The notes under the pieces: generated by a model
Database searches by the model: none
Seen by the model: the letters and a program-made list of their open reading frames with translations, nothing else
Told to the model about the DNA's origin: nothing
From: a virus
Strand: one strand, 5' to 3'
Length of the DNA: 64,000 nt
IMG/VR virus record: IMGVR_UViG_3300032224_000970
Span: 1-64,000 of that record
Part shown: one piece after another, positions 31,501 to 40,781 of the stretch
Layout: the number at the start of each line of letters is the position of its first letter
How positions within the stretch are numbered: position 1 is the stretch's first letter
Made by a program: the position numbers and the translations under genes

Positions 31501-34500
31501 GCTAATATCGTTATCGACCAAGTTGATAACAAGCGTTATACTATGCGTGATATCGGTAAACTTGAAAAGCGTATTGACAATCTTGAGTATTATACATCAC
31601 TATCATTGTTAGAGCAAGAAACTACAAGTCTTTCTGTTACAGACTCTAATGGTCTTGACAGATTTAAAAATGGTTTTATTGTAGATGGATTTAAAGGACA
31701 TAACGTAGGTAATGTTCTATCTCCTGATTATAAGTGTTCTGTTGATATGAACAATGGAGAACTTCGTCCATTCTATACAATGACCAACGTAAACTTGATT
31801 GAAAATATTGTATCTTCAACAAGTGCAGATACTGATAGAGATACTGCTGGTTACAAGTTATATGGTGATGTTATTACTCTACCATTAAATGCAACAACAC
31901 CACACGTAGAACTTGTAAAACAGAAATATGCTTCTCGTCTTGAAAATATTAACCCATTCGCTATCTTTACATTCCTCGGTGATATCAAACTAAATCCATC
32001 ATCAGATGACTGGTTTGAAACCAAGTATGACAGTAAATATGACATTATTCGAAATGTAGAAGGTAGCTTTAATACTGTCGCTGCTCTTGCAACACAGGCT
32101 GGCATCCTTGGAACTATCTGGGGCGCATGGCAAATTAACTGGTATGGTGAACCTGTAATTCAAAATGGCGGTTCATTGATTCAGTATACTACTGGATCAA
32201 ACTGGGCGAATGAGCGAGCACTAAGCGAAGGTGCAACATATATTAACGTACAAGATTTTAATAATCGTTTCGGTACTGGTGGCGGTGGTGGTCCAGCACG
32301 TCAGGTTTTTGTTGAAGCACGTGCACAAAAAGGTATTGGACATAGAGAGGGTGTTAAGTCTACTCTTGCCGTACAGTGGGAAAGACAAGTAATTGATGAT
32401 CGCATTATTTCTACTGCTGTTATTCCATATATGCGTTCACGCAATATTTTAGTTCAGGTTAAGAAACTAAAAGCAAATACAAAGTTCTATGCATTCTTTG
32501 ATGATGTAAATGTTTCTACACAATGCACACCTTCTTCATCAATCACTTATACTCTACCAACTGCTACTTCTGTTGACTTTGATATTACATCAAATGCAGG
32601 TGGTGGTGCAGCAGATGCTGGTCGTGTGATTAATACAATTACTGATAAATTAAATTCAGATAACGTGGGTAATATGTGTCTGAATGTTGGAGATATGATT
32701 CTAGGTGGTACTTCAGCTGCTACTGCAGTTGTTGTAGGTAAGGAATATAATCCTGATACTACTATTAGAAAATTGCATGTAATGAACATCAAGGGTACTT
32801 TCCAGAATGGTGAAACTATCACTGGTTCTATTTCTGGTGCTATTGGTACAATCAGTGCAGTTCCAGAAACTAACAAGTCTCTTGGTGGAGATCTAGTAAC
32901 AAACTTCCGTGGAGATTTGAATTTTATTTTCAATCTTCCAAATAACGATGCTCTAAAATTTAGAACAGGTACTCGTGAATTTAAACTGCTAGATGTTTCA
33001 AGCGCAAATGGACAATGGACATCTTCAGCTAAAACACAGTTCGAGGCGTCTGGTGTTTTACAAACTCGTGCTCAAACAATTAACAATGTACGTAATGGTC
33101 ACATTATTCAAGAAATTGTTGCAGAGGACGATAAAGTTACAAGAACTATTGAACGTGTTGCAGCAGATACTGGTTGGTATGACCCACTGGCACAAACATT
33201 CTTGGTTCAAAGTAAGGGTGGTGCATTCTTAAGTAAGGTAGATATCTTCTTCGCTTCTAAAGATAGCAAGTATCCTGTTACTTTACAAATTCGTGAAGTT
33301 GTAAATGGTTATCCAGGTAAAGTTATTCTTCCATTCTCTGAGGTTACATTAAATCCAGAACAGGTTAATCTGTCTGTTAATACTGTAACTTTAACTGATG
33401 GTTCAGAAGCCAACTATCCAAAGTATGATACAGCAACTACATTTACATTCCCAAGTCCAATCTATGTAGAAGATAATACTGAATATTGTATTGTTCTTGC
33501 ATCAGATTGCAGCAACTATAAAGTTTGGATTAGTCAGATGGGAGATCAGATTCCTGATTCCTCAAGCACTATTTCTGAACAGCCTTATGCTGGTGTTCTA
33601 TTCAAATCACAGAACGCATCTACTTGGACTGCAAATCAAGACCAAGACTTGAAGTTTACTTTATGGCGTGCAAATTTTGAAACTAACTCAGTAGGAAATG
33701 TAACATTCGTCAATGATGTATTGACACCTGAGTTAATTGAATCTGATCCATTCGAAGCTGTATCTGGTCAAAGTAAAATTCGTGTATGGCATCCAAACCA
33801 TGGTATGTTCCCAGGATCATATGTTCAGTTTACAAACACTGATGATACAGTAATTAATGGTACTGCTTTAAGCGGAACGATGACTGTCTCTGCAGGTAAT
33901 ACTACAGTTACAGGTGGAACATCTGGTACAGCACAAACATACTTTGTAGCTGAATTAAATTCTTCACGTTATGTTCTTCGCAGAGCATCTGATAATGCTT
34001 TCGTTGGTGTTATCTCTGGTGTAACTGATAATAACCATTTAGTGTTGTTATCTGGTGCAGCTGTTCCTCTTGCTGGTGTTGCTTGTAAAGTTTGCAAACC
34101 AATCGCTGGTAGTGATACTGGTGGTATTCCAACTACAGAGATCTACAAGAACTCAGGTGGAACACAAATAACTCATACTATTTCTGACGTAGATCTAGAC
34201 TCTTATTGCATTACAGTTTCAAGTACTGCAGGTAGAACTGGATATAGCGGTGGACAAACTGTAAATGCTACATACAATGTGATGTATGATATGGTTCAGC
34301 CAGCCCTACAAATTCAGAATTTCTCTGAAACACAATGTGATGTTTCTATGGCGAATGCTACTGGAAAATCTGTTGATGGAACTGAAACACCATATACTAT
34401 TAGTAGCCCACCAACTTATTACGCTGTATCACCAAATGATACAAATATTCTTTATTCACCAGCTGTTATTGCTTCTAGCATTAACCAGTCCTTCGTTGGT

Positions 34501-35490
34501 TCTAAATCAGTATTCTTGAAAGCAGCGATCTCTTCTGATAATTCTGCTCTTTCACCCATCATTGACACTCACAGAACTTCTCTGTTGGCTATTTCGAATA
34601 AAGTCAATACACCATCTCCTGATAATATCAACGTAGATGTTATTGATACAAGAACTGTATTTGAACATACAGCATATGGACCATTTAGTTTTGCCAATAC
34701 AGGAACTTTATGGTCAGCAACTGCAACTGTTGCTTTGAATGCTCAGTTATATTGGCTGGGTAACCTGTATACTGTAACTCAGGCTGGTACAACAGGTGCG
34801 GTTGCTCCAACTCATACAGCTGGTTACGCTACAAATGGAACTGCAATTTTGACTTATGCAGGTTACTCTACAGTAATCACTACGTCAGATTCAGTGATTG
34901 CTGGATTGATACCAACCATTGCAGTGGGTAAATACATTACTGTTACTGGCGCAACTACTTCTGGCAACAATAATAGCACTACTGGTTATCTGGTGACTAA
35001 GATTGCTGGCGATGGTTCTACCACTGGAACAATTACTGTGGCTAGAGGTTCAAACTGGTCTGCTGCGGAAAACTCTGTTTCTGGAACTACAGTCAAGTTG
35101 AAAAACCTTTTTGTAGACGAGATTTCTCCAAAGGGAAGTTCTTCGGTTAATAAATATATTTCTAAGAACATCAAACTGGATAACCCTTCTACGTTCTTTA
35201 GAATTCGCCTAGCAGCGAACTGCCCAACTGAAGCAAACATCTTAGTTTATTACAAGATTTCACCTATCGGTTCTACTGTTGATTTTGATACTGTAAATTG
35301 GACTCAGTCTTACCCAGATGTTGATATGAAGAAAGTACAAAGAGGCGACTTTACTACATTCTATGATGTAGATTATTCTGAAGAAAAGCTGTCACCTTTT
35401 GATACTATTGCAGTCAAGATTGTCCTTCAGTCTACAAACAGTTCTGCCGTACCAAAGGTTAAAGACCTAAGAATTATTGCCTGTGCTTAA
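28597..35490 (+). CDS. giant DUF4815-type baseplate/fibre structural protein, 2297 aa
   Basis: The N-terminus (PYNDDFDENNKFYRILFRPSYAVQARELTQLQ, then SILQQQIKYHGSHVFKQGAMVIPG) is the DUF4815 signature of very large virion proteins in aquatic T4-like phages. The middle has a conserved stretch VSLRDCIDFRPRIND and a coiled KLEKRIDNLEYYTSLSLLEQET. Inserted modules include two W/Y carbohydrate-binding-like units (nt about 29530-29660 and 34705-34865) and two GTSGxTA..GETITGSxSGA units (nt about 28840-29060 and 32680-32880). T4 has gp9-gp12 at this position; I see no clear homology to them. A role in anchoring fibres to the baseplate is inferred from position and size. Confidence 0.8.
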   Translation: MLDFNTEPYNDDFDENNKFYRILFRPSYAVQARELTQLQSILQQQIKYHGSHVFKQGAMVIPGQISLDTKYNYVKLQATYAGNTVETYIDNLAGATLTGTSGVTAQVLHIENAVGSDPTTIYVRYTTSGTDNTTKTFSAGEVLTTSDLAYSVQAAASSAIGVGSAAVIERGVYYINGFFVLCDAQTIVLDKYTNTPTYRIGLTVVESKTTPELNETLLDNAQNSYNYAAPGAHRYFIDLTLTALAVDSTNDEGFIELLQCSNGQVKREVTKTSYAEIEKTLARRTYDESGNYTTSPFKIDVREHRNNNRGAFAASRAYLVGDVVTNAGNTYVAKKAGTSLNTLPPVHTSGIVYDGGVSTTSGVPWEYNETPYYNRGIYDALDAVEPGNTTKLAIGLEPGKAYVQGYEIEKISTSYLTVNKPRTSLQTTNSYLSTPLGNFVTVTNINALPPFDSASGFPTVTIYNKFTSSVGVAAGGTAIGTARVRGLEWDNGNIGSQTAVYKLYLFDIKINSGYDFTRDAKSFYYSRGSAPLSFTADINPQTTTLTGFATTYTSYPGTRGSSATIYGSGTSFQGGTTNPFSPALKVGDYIYVGTNICRVATVVSNQRITVDSAITVDGEIIKLITTSVVEPQNSKLVYQLPNYAIKSVTSSSNTEQIIYYTMKYIDGLSATSGGAITLNTGGGVFADPAETDNFILVCTDATIGGVIVQPTSYTSGGSSSITFNVGSTYYSKNFAVMATIKKTAGRKTKTFLSNDASPQTFTTAATSTKTILQLNKADIFRIKSVMMDTGTFASPSTSYTIDITDRYDFDNGQRDTHYDVGRLILKTSYTPPTAPIKVFFEYFSHSSGDYFAVDSYPFPTDMRYEDIPGYNGVSLRDCIDFRPRINDAGTLFSSTGSSFALTPKRGQDVTVDYSYYLGRKDKIVIDTQGNFSDITGVPALVPTQPGDPALGMTLYNLTLEPYTFGTSNANIVIDQVDNKRYTMRDIGKLEKRIDNLEYYTSLSLLEQETTSLSVTDSNGLDRFKNGFIVDGFKGHNVGNVLSPDYKCSVDMNNGELRPFYTMTNVNLIENIVSSTSADTDRDTAGYKLYGDVITLPLNATTPHVELVKQKYASRLENINPFAIFTFLGDIKLNPSSDDWFETKYDSKYDIIRNVEGSFNTVAALATQAGILGTIWGAWQINWYGEPVIQNGGSLIQYTTGSNWANERALSEGATYINVQDFNNRFGTGGGGGPARQVFVEARAQKGIGHREGVKSTLAVQWERQVIDDRIISTAVIPYMRSRNILVQVKKLKANTKFYAFFDDVNVSTQCTPSSSITYTLPTATSVDFDITSNAGGGAADAGRVINTITDKLNSDNVGNMCLNVGDMILGGTSAATAVVVGKEYNPDTTIRKLHVMNIKGTFQNGETITGSISGAIGTISAVPETNKSLGGDLVTNFRGDLNFIFNLPNNDALKFRTGTREFKLLDVSSANGQWTSSAKTQFEASGVLQTRAQTINNVRNGHIIQEIVAEDDKVTRTIERVAADTGWYDPLAQTFLVQSKGGAFLSKVDIFFASKDSKYPVTLQIREVVNGYPGKVILPFSEVTLNPEQVNLSVNTVTLTDGSEANYPKYDTATTFTFPSPIYVEDNTEYCIVLASDCSNYKVWISQMGDQIPDSSSTISEQPYAGVLFKSQNASTWTANQDQDLKFTLWRANFETNSVGNVTFVNDVLTPELIESDPFEAVSGQSKIRVWHPNHGMFPGSYVQFTNTDDTVINGTALSGTMTVSAGNTTVTGGTSGTAQTYFVAELNSSRYVLRRASDNAFVGVISGVTDNNHLVLLSGAAVPLAGVACKVCKPIAGSDTGGIPTTEIYKNSGGTQITHTISDVDLDSYCITVSSTAGRTGYSGGQTVNATYNVMYDMVQPALQIQNFSETQCDVSMANATGKSVDGTETPYTISSPPTYYAVSPNDTNILYSPAVIASSINQSFVGSKSVFLKAAISSDNSALSPIIDTHRTSLLAISNKVNTPSPDNINVDVIDTRTVFEHTAYGPFSFANTGTLWSATATVALNAQLYWLGNLYTVTQAGTTGAVAPTHTAGYATNGTAILTYAGYSTVITTSDSVIAGLIPTIAVGKYITVTGATTSGNNNSTTGYLVTKIAGDGSTTGTITVARGSNWSAAENSVSGTTVKLKNLFVDEISPKGSSSVNKYISKNIKLDNPSTFFRIRLAANCPTEANILVYYKISPIGSTVDFDTVNWTQSYPDVDMKKVQRGDFTTFYDVDYSEEKLSPFDTIAVKIVLQSTNSSAVPKVKDLRIIACA

Positions 35491-35491
35491 T

Positions 35492-35728
35492 ATGACAAGA
35501 TACTTAAAAGTCGAAGGAAATTCTTCTTTGGTCAGAGATGTCGAGACCATGGCTATCCTAAATACTAATAGAACAGAATATGAAAATTATCTGCGCAAGA
35601 AGGAAGCCATGGAAACTTCTAAAGAAGCTATTGAACGACACTCGCAGGAAATAAATACCATCAAAGAAGATTTAAGTGAAATTAAACAAATGATTTATGC
35701 GTTATTACAAGATCGTACAAAGGGATAA
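35492..35728 (+). CDS. small coiled-coil protein, 78 aa
   Basis: ATG 35492 is one base after the previous stop and is preferred to an in-frame upstream codon at 35477. The protein is charged and almost entirely helical, with a coiled-coil heptad pattern in residues 28-75 (YENYLRKKEAMETSKEAIERHSQEINTIKEDLSEIKQMIYALLQ). Proteins like this often act as trimerisation or assembly factors for fibres. No family is known to me; the position between two large structural genes suits such a role. Confidence 0.75.
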   Translation: MTRYLKVEGNSSLVRDVETMAILNTNRTEYENYLRKKEAMETSKEAIERHSQEINTIKEDLSEIKQMIYALLQDRTKG

Positions 35729-35731
35729 TAA

Positions 35732-36724
35732 ATGTCAACGATAGTCACAAGAGCAGGTAAAGGCTCTCCTTTAACTAATACCGAAGTTGATTCCAACTTT
35801 ACTAATTTAAACACAGATAAACTAGAGTCCACTTATTCAGGTGCGATGAATAGTTTAACTGGCGGTACTTCTATCGCTACTGTTGGTACAGTCACTACTG
35901 GTACTTGGTCTGCTACTGCAATAGGTGCTACCAAAGGTGGTACTGGGCAAACAACTTATGCAACTGGCGATACACTTTATGCAAGTGCCTCAAACACTTT
36001 AAGTAAACTGTCAAAGCCAGCCAGCGCAACATCTATTCTACAGATGGATTCCGCAGGTGCTCCCAGCTGGTTAGATAAAGGTGCAACAGGTATTACTGGT
36101 GTTGGCACTGTCACTACTGGTACTTGGAATGGTACTGCAGTCGGTGCTGCATATGGTGGTACTGGTGTTGCAAATAATGCTGCCAATACTATTACCTTTA
36201 CAGGTGCGTATTCTCTTGGTTTGACTTTAACTGCATCAACTACTTTGACTTTGCCAACTAGTGGAACTTTAGCTACTCGTGCAGGATCTGAAGCACTGAC
36301 AAATAAAACGATTAATGGTATGACCATTACATCTAGCACTGGTACATTCACTCTTACTAATGCCAAAACATTATCTGTTTCAAATACTCTAACATTTACT
36401 GGTACTGATTCTTCATCGGTTGATTTTGGTGCTGGTGGTACTGTTCTTTATACAGGTGGTACTACTTCGATTACTAGTGTTGGTACTATTACTACTGGTA
36501 CTTGGTCAGCAACTGCGATTGCAGCTACTAAAGGTGGTACTGGTTTAACCACTTATACTACTGGCGATATCATCTATGCATCTGCTACAAATACCCTAAG
36601 TAAATTAGCAGCAGGTACAGATGGACAAATTTTAACATTGGCAAGTGGAGTTCCATCATGGACAACTTCCAATTCAGCAACAACAGGTAAAGCAATCGCC
36701 ATGGCAATGGTTTTTGGCGGATAA
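35732..36724 (+). CDS. tail fibre protein with GTWxxTxI repeats
   Basis: This 330-residue fibre begins with SPLTNTEVDSNFTNLNTDKLE, a common fibre attachment sequence, and continues with G-T-V-T-T-G-T-W-x-x-T-x-I/V-x-x-x-K/Y-G-G-T-G repeats and a shared L-P-T-S-G-T-L-A-T-x-x-G-x-E-A-L-T-N-K-T-I unit. It ends GKAIAMAMVFGG, the same ending as the 162-residue fibre at 55060-55548, with 26 identical bases at the 3' end (36686-36711 and 55510-55535). The repeats form beta-rich trimeric shafts in such proteins. Confidence 0.8.
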   Translation: MSTIVTRAGKGSPLTNTEVDSNFTNLNTDKLESTYSGAMNSLTGGTSIATVGTVTTGTWSATAIGATKGGTGQTTYATGDTLYASASNTLSKLSKPASATSILQMDSAGAPSWLDKGATGITGVGTVTTGTWNGTAVGAAYGGTGVANNAANTITFTGAYSLGLTLTASTTLTLPTSGTLATRAGSEALTNKTINGMTITSSTGTFTLTNAKTLSVSNTLTFTGTDSSSVDFGAGGTVLYTGGTTSITSVGTITTGTWSATAIAATKGGTGLTTYTTGDIIYASATNTLSKLAAGTDGQILTLASGVPSWTTSNSATTGKAIAMAMVFGG

Positions 36725-36746
36725 TTTTTAAAGAGGATAAAATAAA

Positions 36747-37151
36747 ATGGCAGCTCCAAATATTGTAAACGTAGCAACTATCACTGGTTCTACAGCATAT
36801 CAAACATTAACTAATACCAACGATAACGCATTAATTAGCAATGCAGCTTCTTCTGGTAAAGTTTTAAAAGTAAACAACATCTTCGTGTCTAACGTAAATG
36901 GTGTTGCAGCAGCGACTGTTACTCTATCATATCGTTCAGCTGCAAATGCTGTTACTGATGGTACTTTGTCAACAGCTTCTTCTGGTACTGCATATCGTAT
37001 GGCATATCAGATCTCTGTTCCTGCAAACACTACATTAATGTTGTTGGACAAGTCTGGTTCAATCTACTTGCCAGAAAATGCATCATTATCAATTCAGGCT
37101 GGTACTGCATCTTACTTAGAAGTAGTAGCGTCATACGATCAGATTTCTTAA
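36747..37151 (+). CDS. small virion structural protein, 134 aa
   Basis: This short beta-rich protein is of the type that follows fibre genes in aquatic myoviruses. Residues 1-30 (NIVNVATITGSTAYQTLTNT) and the core VLKVNNIFVSNVNGVAAATVTLSYRSA form a jelly-roll-like pattern, with a final LPENASLSIQAGTASYLEVVASYDQIS. A good AAGAGGA site precedes the ATG. Function is not known to me; a fibre tip or decoration protein is possible. Confidence 0.7.
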   Translation: MAAPNIVNVATITGSTAYQTLTNTNDNALISNAASSGKVLKVNNIFVSNVNGVAAATVTLSYRSAANAVTDGTLSTASSGTAYRMAYQISVPANTTLMLLDKSGSIYLPENASLSIQAGTASYLEVVASYDQIS

Positions 37152-37186
37152 TTAAGTAGGTTGTTTTGAACACGAGATAGGACATC

Positions 37187-40100
37187 ATGTCTAAAAGATA
37201 TACAGGTAATTTTATTAGTGGAACTCCGCAAGTTCCTACGTTATCGTCAAATAATGGTATTTTTGATACTAATGATGTCTACACAGCTGTAAGTAATGGT
37301 ACTTGGCAAGAGCCAGATGGTGTTTATGAGATTGGTAAATCACTAAGATTTAGAGCAGCATCAACTACATATTTTAATCGAACTCCTTCAACTGCTTCTA
37401 ATCGTACTACCTGGACATGGAGTGGTTGGGTCAAAAGAGGTTCTGCTGGTGGACCGAATGTATTTACTTTGTTTTTTGCTGAAAGTGGTGGAAATACAAA
37501 CGCTAGAATTGAATATTTGGCGTCTGGTCAATTTAGATGGTTTTATCAGGTTAGTGGTGTAGATACTGCAGGTACAACATCAAATGCTCTCTATCGAGAT
37601 TATTCTGCTTGGTATCATGTTGTTTATGTGTATGACTCAACTCAAGCGAATGCAGGAAACAGGCAAACACTTTATGTAAATGGAGTAATTGCGACAAATG
37701 CATCAGTTATAGCCCCTGCACAAAATACTGCAACTTCAATTAACAACACAGTCACTCATTGGCTTGGAAGAAATAACTCTCCTGAATATTTTGATGGTTA
37801 CATGGCTGAAGTCAACTTTGTTGATGGTCAAGCACTAGATCCTTCATACTTCGGTTACTTCGACCCAGTTACAAATATCTGGCAACCAAAGAAATATACT
37901 GGTGCTTATGGAATTAATGGCTTCTATTTACCATTCAGCGAGAATTTCTCCACAACAAATCTTGGTAGAAATTTTGCTGGATCAAATCATTTCACATATT
38001 CTCAAGCTGGTACTGATGCTAGTTATGTCTATAATAATGCAAGTGGAACTGCAAACTTTACAACTGCGCCAGATGGTACATCTACAGCAACTAAACTAAC
38101 AATTGATAGTTCTAATACATCTCATCGTTTTTATAAACAATATACAGTATTAACAAGTGGTGCAGTTGCGGTAGTTTCAGCATATGTTAAAGCACTTCCA
38201 GGAAGTGCATATAATGTTGTTGCACTTGAAAACTGGACTGGATCTGCTGGTGGACAAGCATATTTTAACTTGACTACTGGACAACCACAGTATGCTGCTG
38301 CGTGGCCAGCAGGATCTGGATTCCAATATGTTGGTGATGGATGGTATAGAATTTGGACAACTTTTGCAAATGCAACAAGTAATGGTAGTGGTACTCCATC
38401 TATTGGTATTTACATGGTAGATAATTCCAATGGTCTAACATATACAGGTAATGGTACTGCAGGATTTTATTTCTGGGGTGTTCAAGTAAATCTTGGAACA
38501 ACACCAGACAATTATATCGCAACAACTTCAACAGCATCAATTAATAATTTTACTCCAAATAACTTCTCTGTAACTGCTGGTACAACATATGACTCAGTAA
38601 CAGACTCTCCAACCAACGTATTTCTCGGAAATGTAACAGATACTGGTGGTGTGATTCCAGGAAACTATCCAACATTTAATCCTTTAGATATAGATTATGG
38701 TGGTGGTACTGCTCCATCATTTTCAAATGGTAACTTAACAACATCGTTTGCTAGTAGTGGTTATACTTACGTACAAACAACATTCTCAAAGGCTAACGTA
38801 GCATTTGCTAGTAATTATCTTATTGATAATATTGGTTTTGAATTTTATGTAAATGCAATCGGTGCATACAGTTATGGTGTTTCGGTACAGCTTTGTGGAA
38901 AAGAAGTTAGAACTGATGGCTTTCCATACACCACAACAACTTTTACAACAGGAGACTATATTCAGTGTACGTATAGTGCCGCAAGTAATGGTACAGTAAG
39001 ATTTTATAAAAATGGCACATTAATGACCAATGGAACATTTACTAGCTGTGGTGATTTTCTAATGCCTAGAATTGTAATGCAGGGTAGTGGTGCTTCTGTT
39101 TCTATGAATGCTGGTCAACAGCCATGGAAATATCCAACTCCATTTGTTGGATTTAGAGGAATATGTACTACAACTTTACAGGCATATGGAACATCGCTTG
39201 TTGGTAAACCCGCAATTCAACCAAATAAATGGTTTGATACTGTTCTTTATGGTGGTACTGGACAAGCAAGAACAATTACAAATCCTGGAGGTTTTGTTCC
39301 AGATTTAGTTTGGACAAAATCAAGAAGTAATACTTACAGTTATAACATAACAGACTCTGTTCGTGGTGCTGGTATCAGATCTTATTCTGATGGTACTGCT
39401 GTAGAAGCAGCTATTCCTAATGGTGGTGTTACTTCCTTTAATACAATATCTAATAATGGATATGACATTAATGGTGGTGTTGAGGTTAATGAACTTGGTA
39501 AAACTTATGTTTCATGGCAGTGGAAACAATCACCAACAGCTGGATTTAATATTATCACTTATACTGGTGATGGTACTTCTAATAGAGCAATTTCTCATAA
39601 CCTTGGAGTAACTCCAGGTTTTCAAATAGTTAAGGCTAGATCTGGTGGTAATGCTGGTTCTTCGCAATGGATAATTCATCATCAGAGTCAGGCTACTGGA
39701 TATACACATTATTTTAATTCTGGTCTTCCTGCTGACAGTGGAACATATCAATGGGGAACAAGTGCTGCAACCAGTTCTAACTTTTATGTTGGGTGGTACG
39801 CTGGCGCAACAGGTTCAAATGAAAATGGTACTTTATATGTAGCTTACTTGTGGGCAGAAGTTCCAGGATTCAGTAGGTTTGGTTCTTATGCTGGAAATAC
39901 TTCTGCAGATGGTCCATTTATGTATTGTGGATTTAGACCAAGATGGATTACTATACGATCAACTACTGCGGCAAGAGAATGGAATGTATGGGATACAGCT
40001 AGAGGACCATATAATATTAATAATGCTGGACAACTTAATCTTGGTGATGCTCATGCTGAATATACTACTACTGGTTATAACGATGTTGTTGACTTCCTGT

Positions 40101-40213
40101 CAAATGGGTTTAAATTGAGAAGTGCAGGATCCCCAAACTATAATCAGGGTGAAACATATCTTTGGGCTGCATTTGCCGAGTCACCATTCGTCCTAAATAA
40201 TAGAGCAAGATAA
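37187..40213 (+). CDS. adhesin with LamG and C-terminal host-recognition domains
   Basis: This 1008-residue secreted-type structural protein has an N-terminal attachment segment (RYTGNFISGTPQVPTLSS), a concanavalin-like LamG domain at about 50-220 (NRTTWTWSGWVKRG, YHVVYVYDSTQANAGNRQTLYVNGV, WLGRNNSPEYFDGYMAEVNFVDGQAL), a second jelly-roll domain (260-450), an SPRY-like segment near 520-620 (TVRFYKNGTLM) and a C-terminal domain (about 690-1000: DLVWTKSRSN..DSVRGAG.., ISHNLGVTPGFQIVKARS, YVAYLWAEVPGFSRFGSYAGN). The last domain also ends the 1295-residue adhesin at 42740. Probable receptor binding to surface glycans, by inference. Confidence 0.8.
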   Translation: MSKRYTGNFISGTPQVPTLSSNNGIFDTNDVYTAVSNGTWQEPDGVYEIGKSLRFRAASTTYFNRTPSTASNRTTWTWSGWVKRGSAGGPNVFTLFFAESGGNTNARIEYLASGQFRWFYQVSGVDTAGTTSNALYRDYSAWYHVVYVYDSTQANAGNRQTLYVNGVIATNASVIAPAQNTATSINNTVTHWLGRNNSPEYFDGYMAEVNFVDGQALDPSYFGYFDPVTNIWQPKKYTGAYGINGFYLPFSENFSTTNLGRNFAGSNHFTYSQAGTDASYVYNNASGTANFTTAPDGTSTATKLTIDSSNTSHRFYKQYTVLTSGAVAVVSAYVKALPGSAYNVVALENWTGSAGGQAYFNLTTGQPQYAAAWPAGSGFQYVGDGWYRIWTTFANATSNGSGTPSIGIYMVDNSNGLTYTGNGTAGFYFWGVQVNLGTTPDNYIATTSTASINNFTPNNFSVTAGTTYDSVTDSPTNVFLGNVTDTGGVIPGNYPTFNPLDIDYGGGTAPSFSNGNLTTSFASSGYTYVQTTFSKANVAFASNYLIDNIGFEFYVNAIGAYSYGVSVQLCGKEVRTDGFPYTTTTFTTGDYIQCTYSAASNGTVRFYKNGTLMTNGTFTSCGDFLMPRIVMQGSGASVSMNAGQQPWKYPTPFVGFRGICTTTLQAYGTSLVGKPAIQPNKWFDTVLYGGTGQARTITNPGGFVPDLVWTKSRSNTYSYNITDSVRGAGIRSYSDGTAVEAAIPNGGVTSFNTISNNGYDINGGVEVNELGKTYVSWQWKQSPTAGFNIITYTGDGTSNRAISHNLGVTPGFQIVKARSGGNAGSSQWIIHHQSQATGYTHYFNSGLPADSGTYQWGTSAATSSNFYVGWYAGATGSNENGTLYVAYLWAEVPGFSRFGSYAGNTSADGPFMYCGFRPRWITIRSTTAAREWNVWDTARGPYNINNAGQLNLGDAHAEYTTTGYNDVVDFLSNGFKLRSAGSPNYNQGETYLWAAFAESPFVLNNRAR

Positions 40214-40224
40214 AGAGAAAAGAA

Positions 40225-40770
40225 ATGACAACTTACTACTTAAATGGAACTGCACTTCAAGAAGGTGCTAACTTTATAATGAATGGGATGAGTTATCCAT
40301 ACTCATGGTTGGAAAACACTTCACCATCTGTTCGTGCTTCTCTTGGTATTGAAAAAGATGGCGATGTTAATTTTGACCCTAAGTATTACTGGGGTGTGAA
40401 TAATCCAAAATCTCTTGAAGATGTAGAAGAAGTAGATGCGGATGGTAATCCAGCATATGTAAAGGTATTTGATGCATCTGTCGGTGAATTTGGTTCTATG
40501 ATTGATTCTGATAAACGTATGGTTACAAAAGGTCTAAAGACTGCATGCACTTCTGAAGTTAAATCAACCGTAAACAACCTACTATCTCCAACTGACTATT
40601 ATGTTGTTCGCAACAGTGTTGAAGATTTAAAAATCCCAGAAAGTATTTCAGAATATCGTGCTGCAGTTATTGCAGAACAAAATAGAGTAGTTCCTGCGAT
40701 TGCTGCAACTACTACCGTAGAAGAACTAATTGAAGTTATGAATTCTATTACATGGCCAAGAGCAGAATAA
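40225..40770 (+). CDS. tail-fibre assembly-type protein, 181 aa (paralogue A)
   Basis: This is a soluble protein with an N-terminal Tyr/Asn-rich segment (TTYYLNGTALQEGANFIMNGMSYPYSWLENTSPSVRASLGIE) typical of fibre-associated chaperones (DUF4376/tail fibre assembly-like), and a helical C-half LLSPTDYYVVRNSVEDLKIPESISEYRAAVIAEQNRVV. The C-half is clearly related to the protein at 46662-47207. It directly follows the LamG adhesin, so it may chaperone that adhesin's folding. The role is inferred from position and family resemblance. Confidence 0.75.
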   Translation: MTTYYLNGTALQEGANFIMNGMSYPYSWLENTSPSVRASLGIEKDGDVNFDPKYYWGVNNPKSLEDVEEVDADGNPAYVKVFDASVGEFGSMIDSDKRMVTKGLKTACTSEVKSTVNNLLSPTDYYVVRNSVEDLKIPESISEYRAAVIAEQNRVVPAIAATTTVEELIEVMNSITWPRAE

Positions 40771-40781
40771 AAGGTAAATAA

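Noticed and set aside
35977-36366. Minus-strand 129-codon frame in the fibre gene at 35732
   Set aside because: Shadow of Thr/Gly repeat codons, with no initiation signal.
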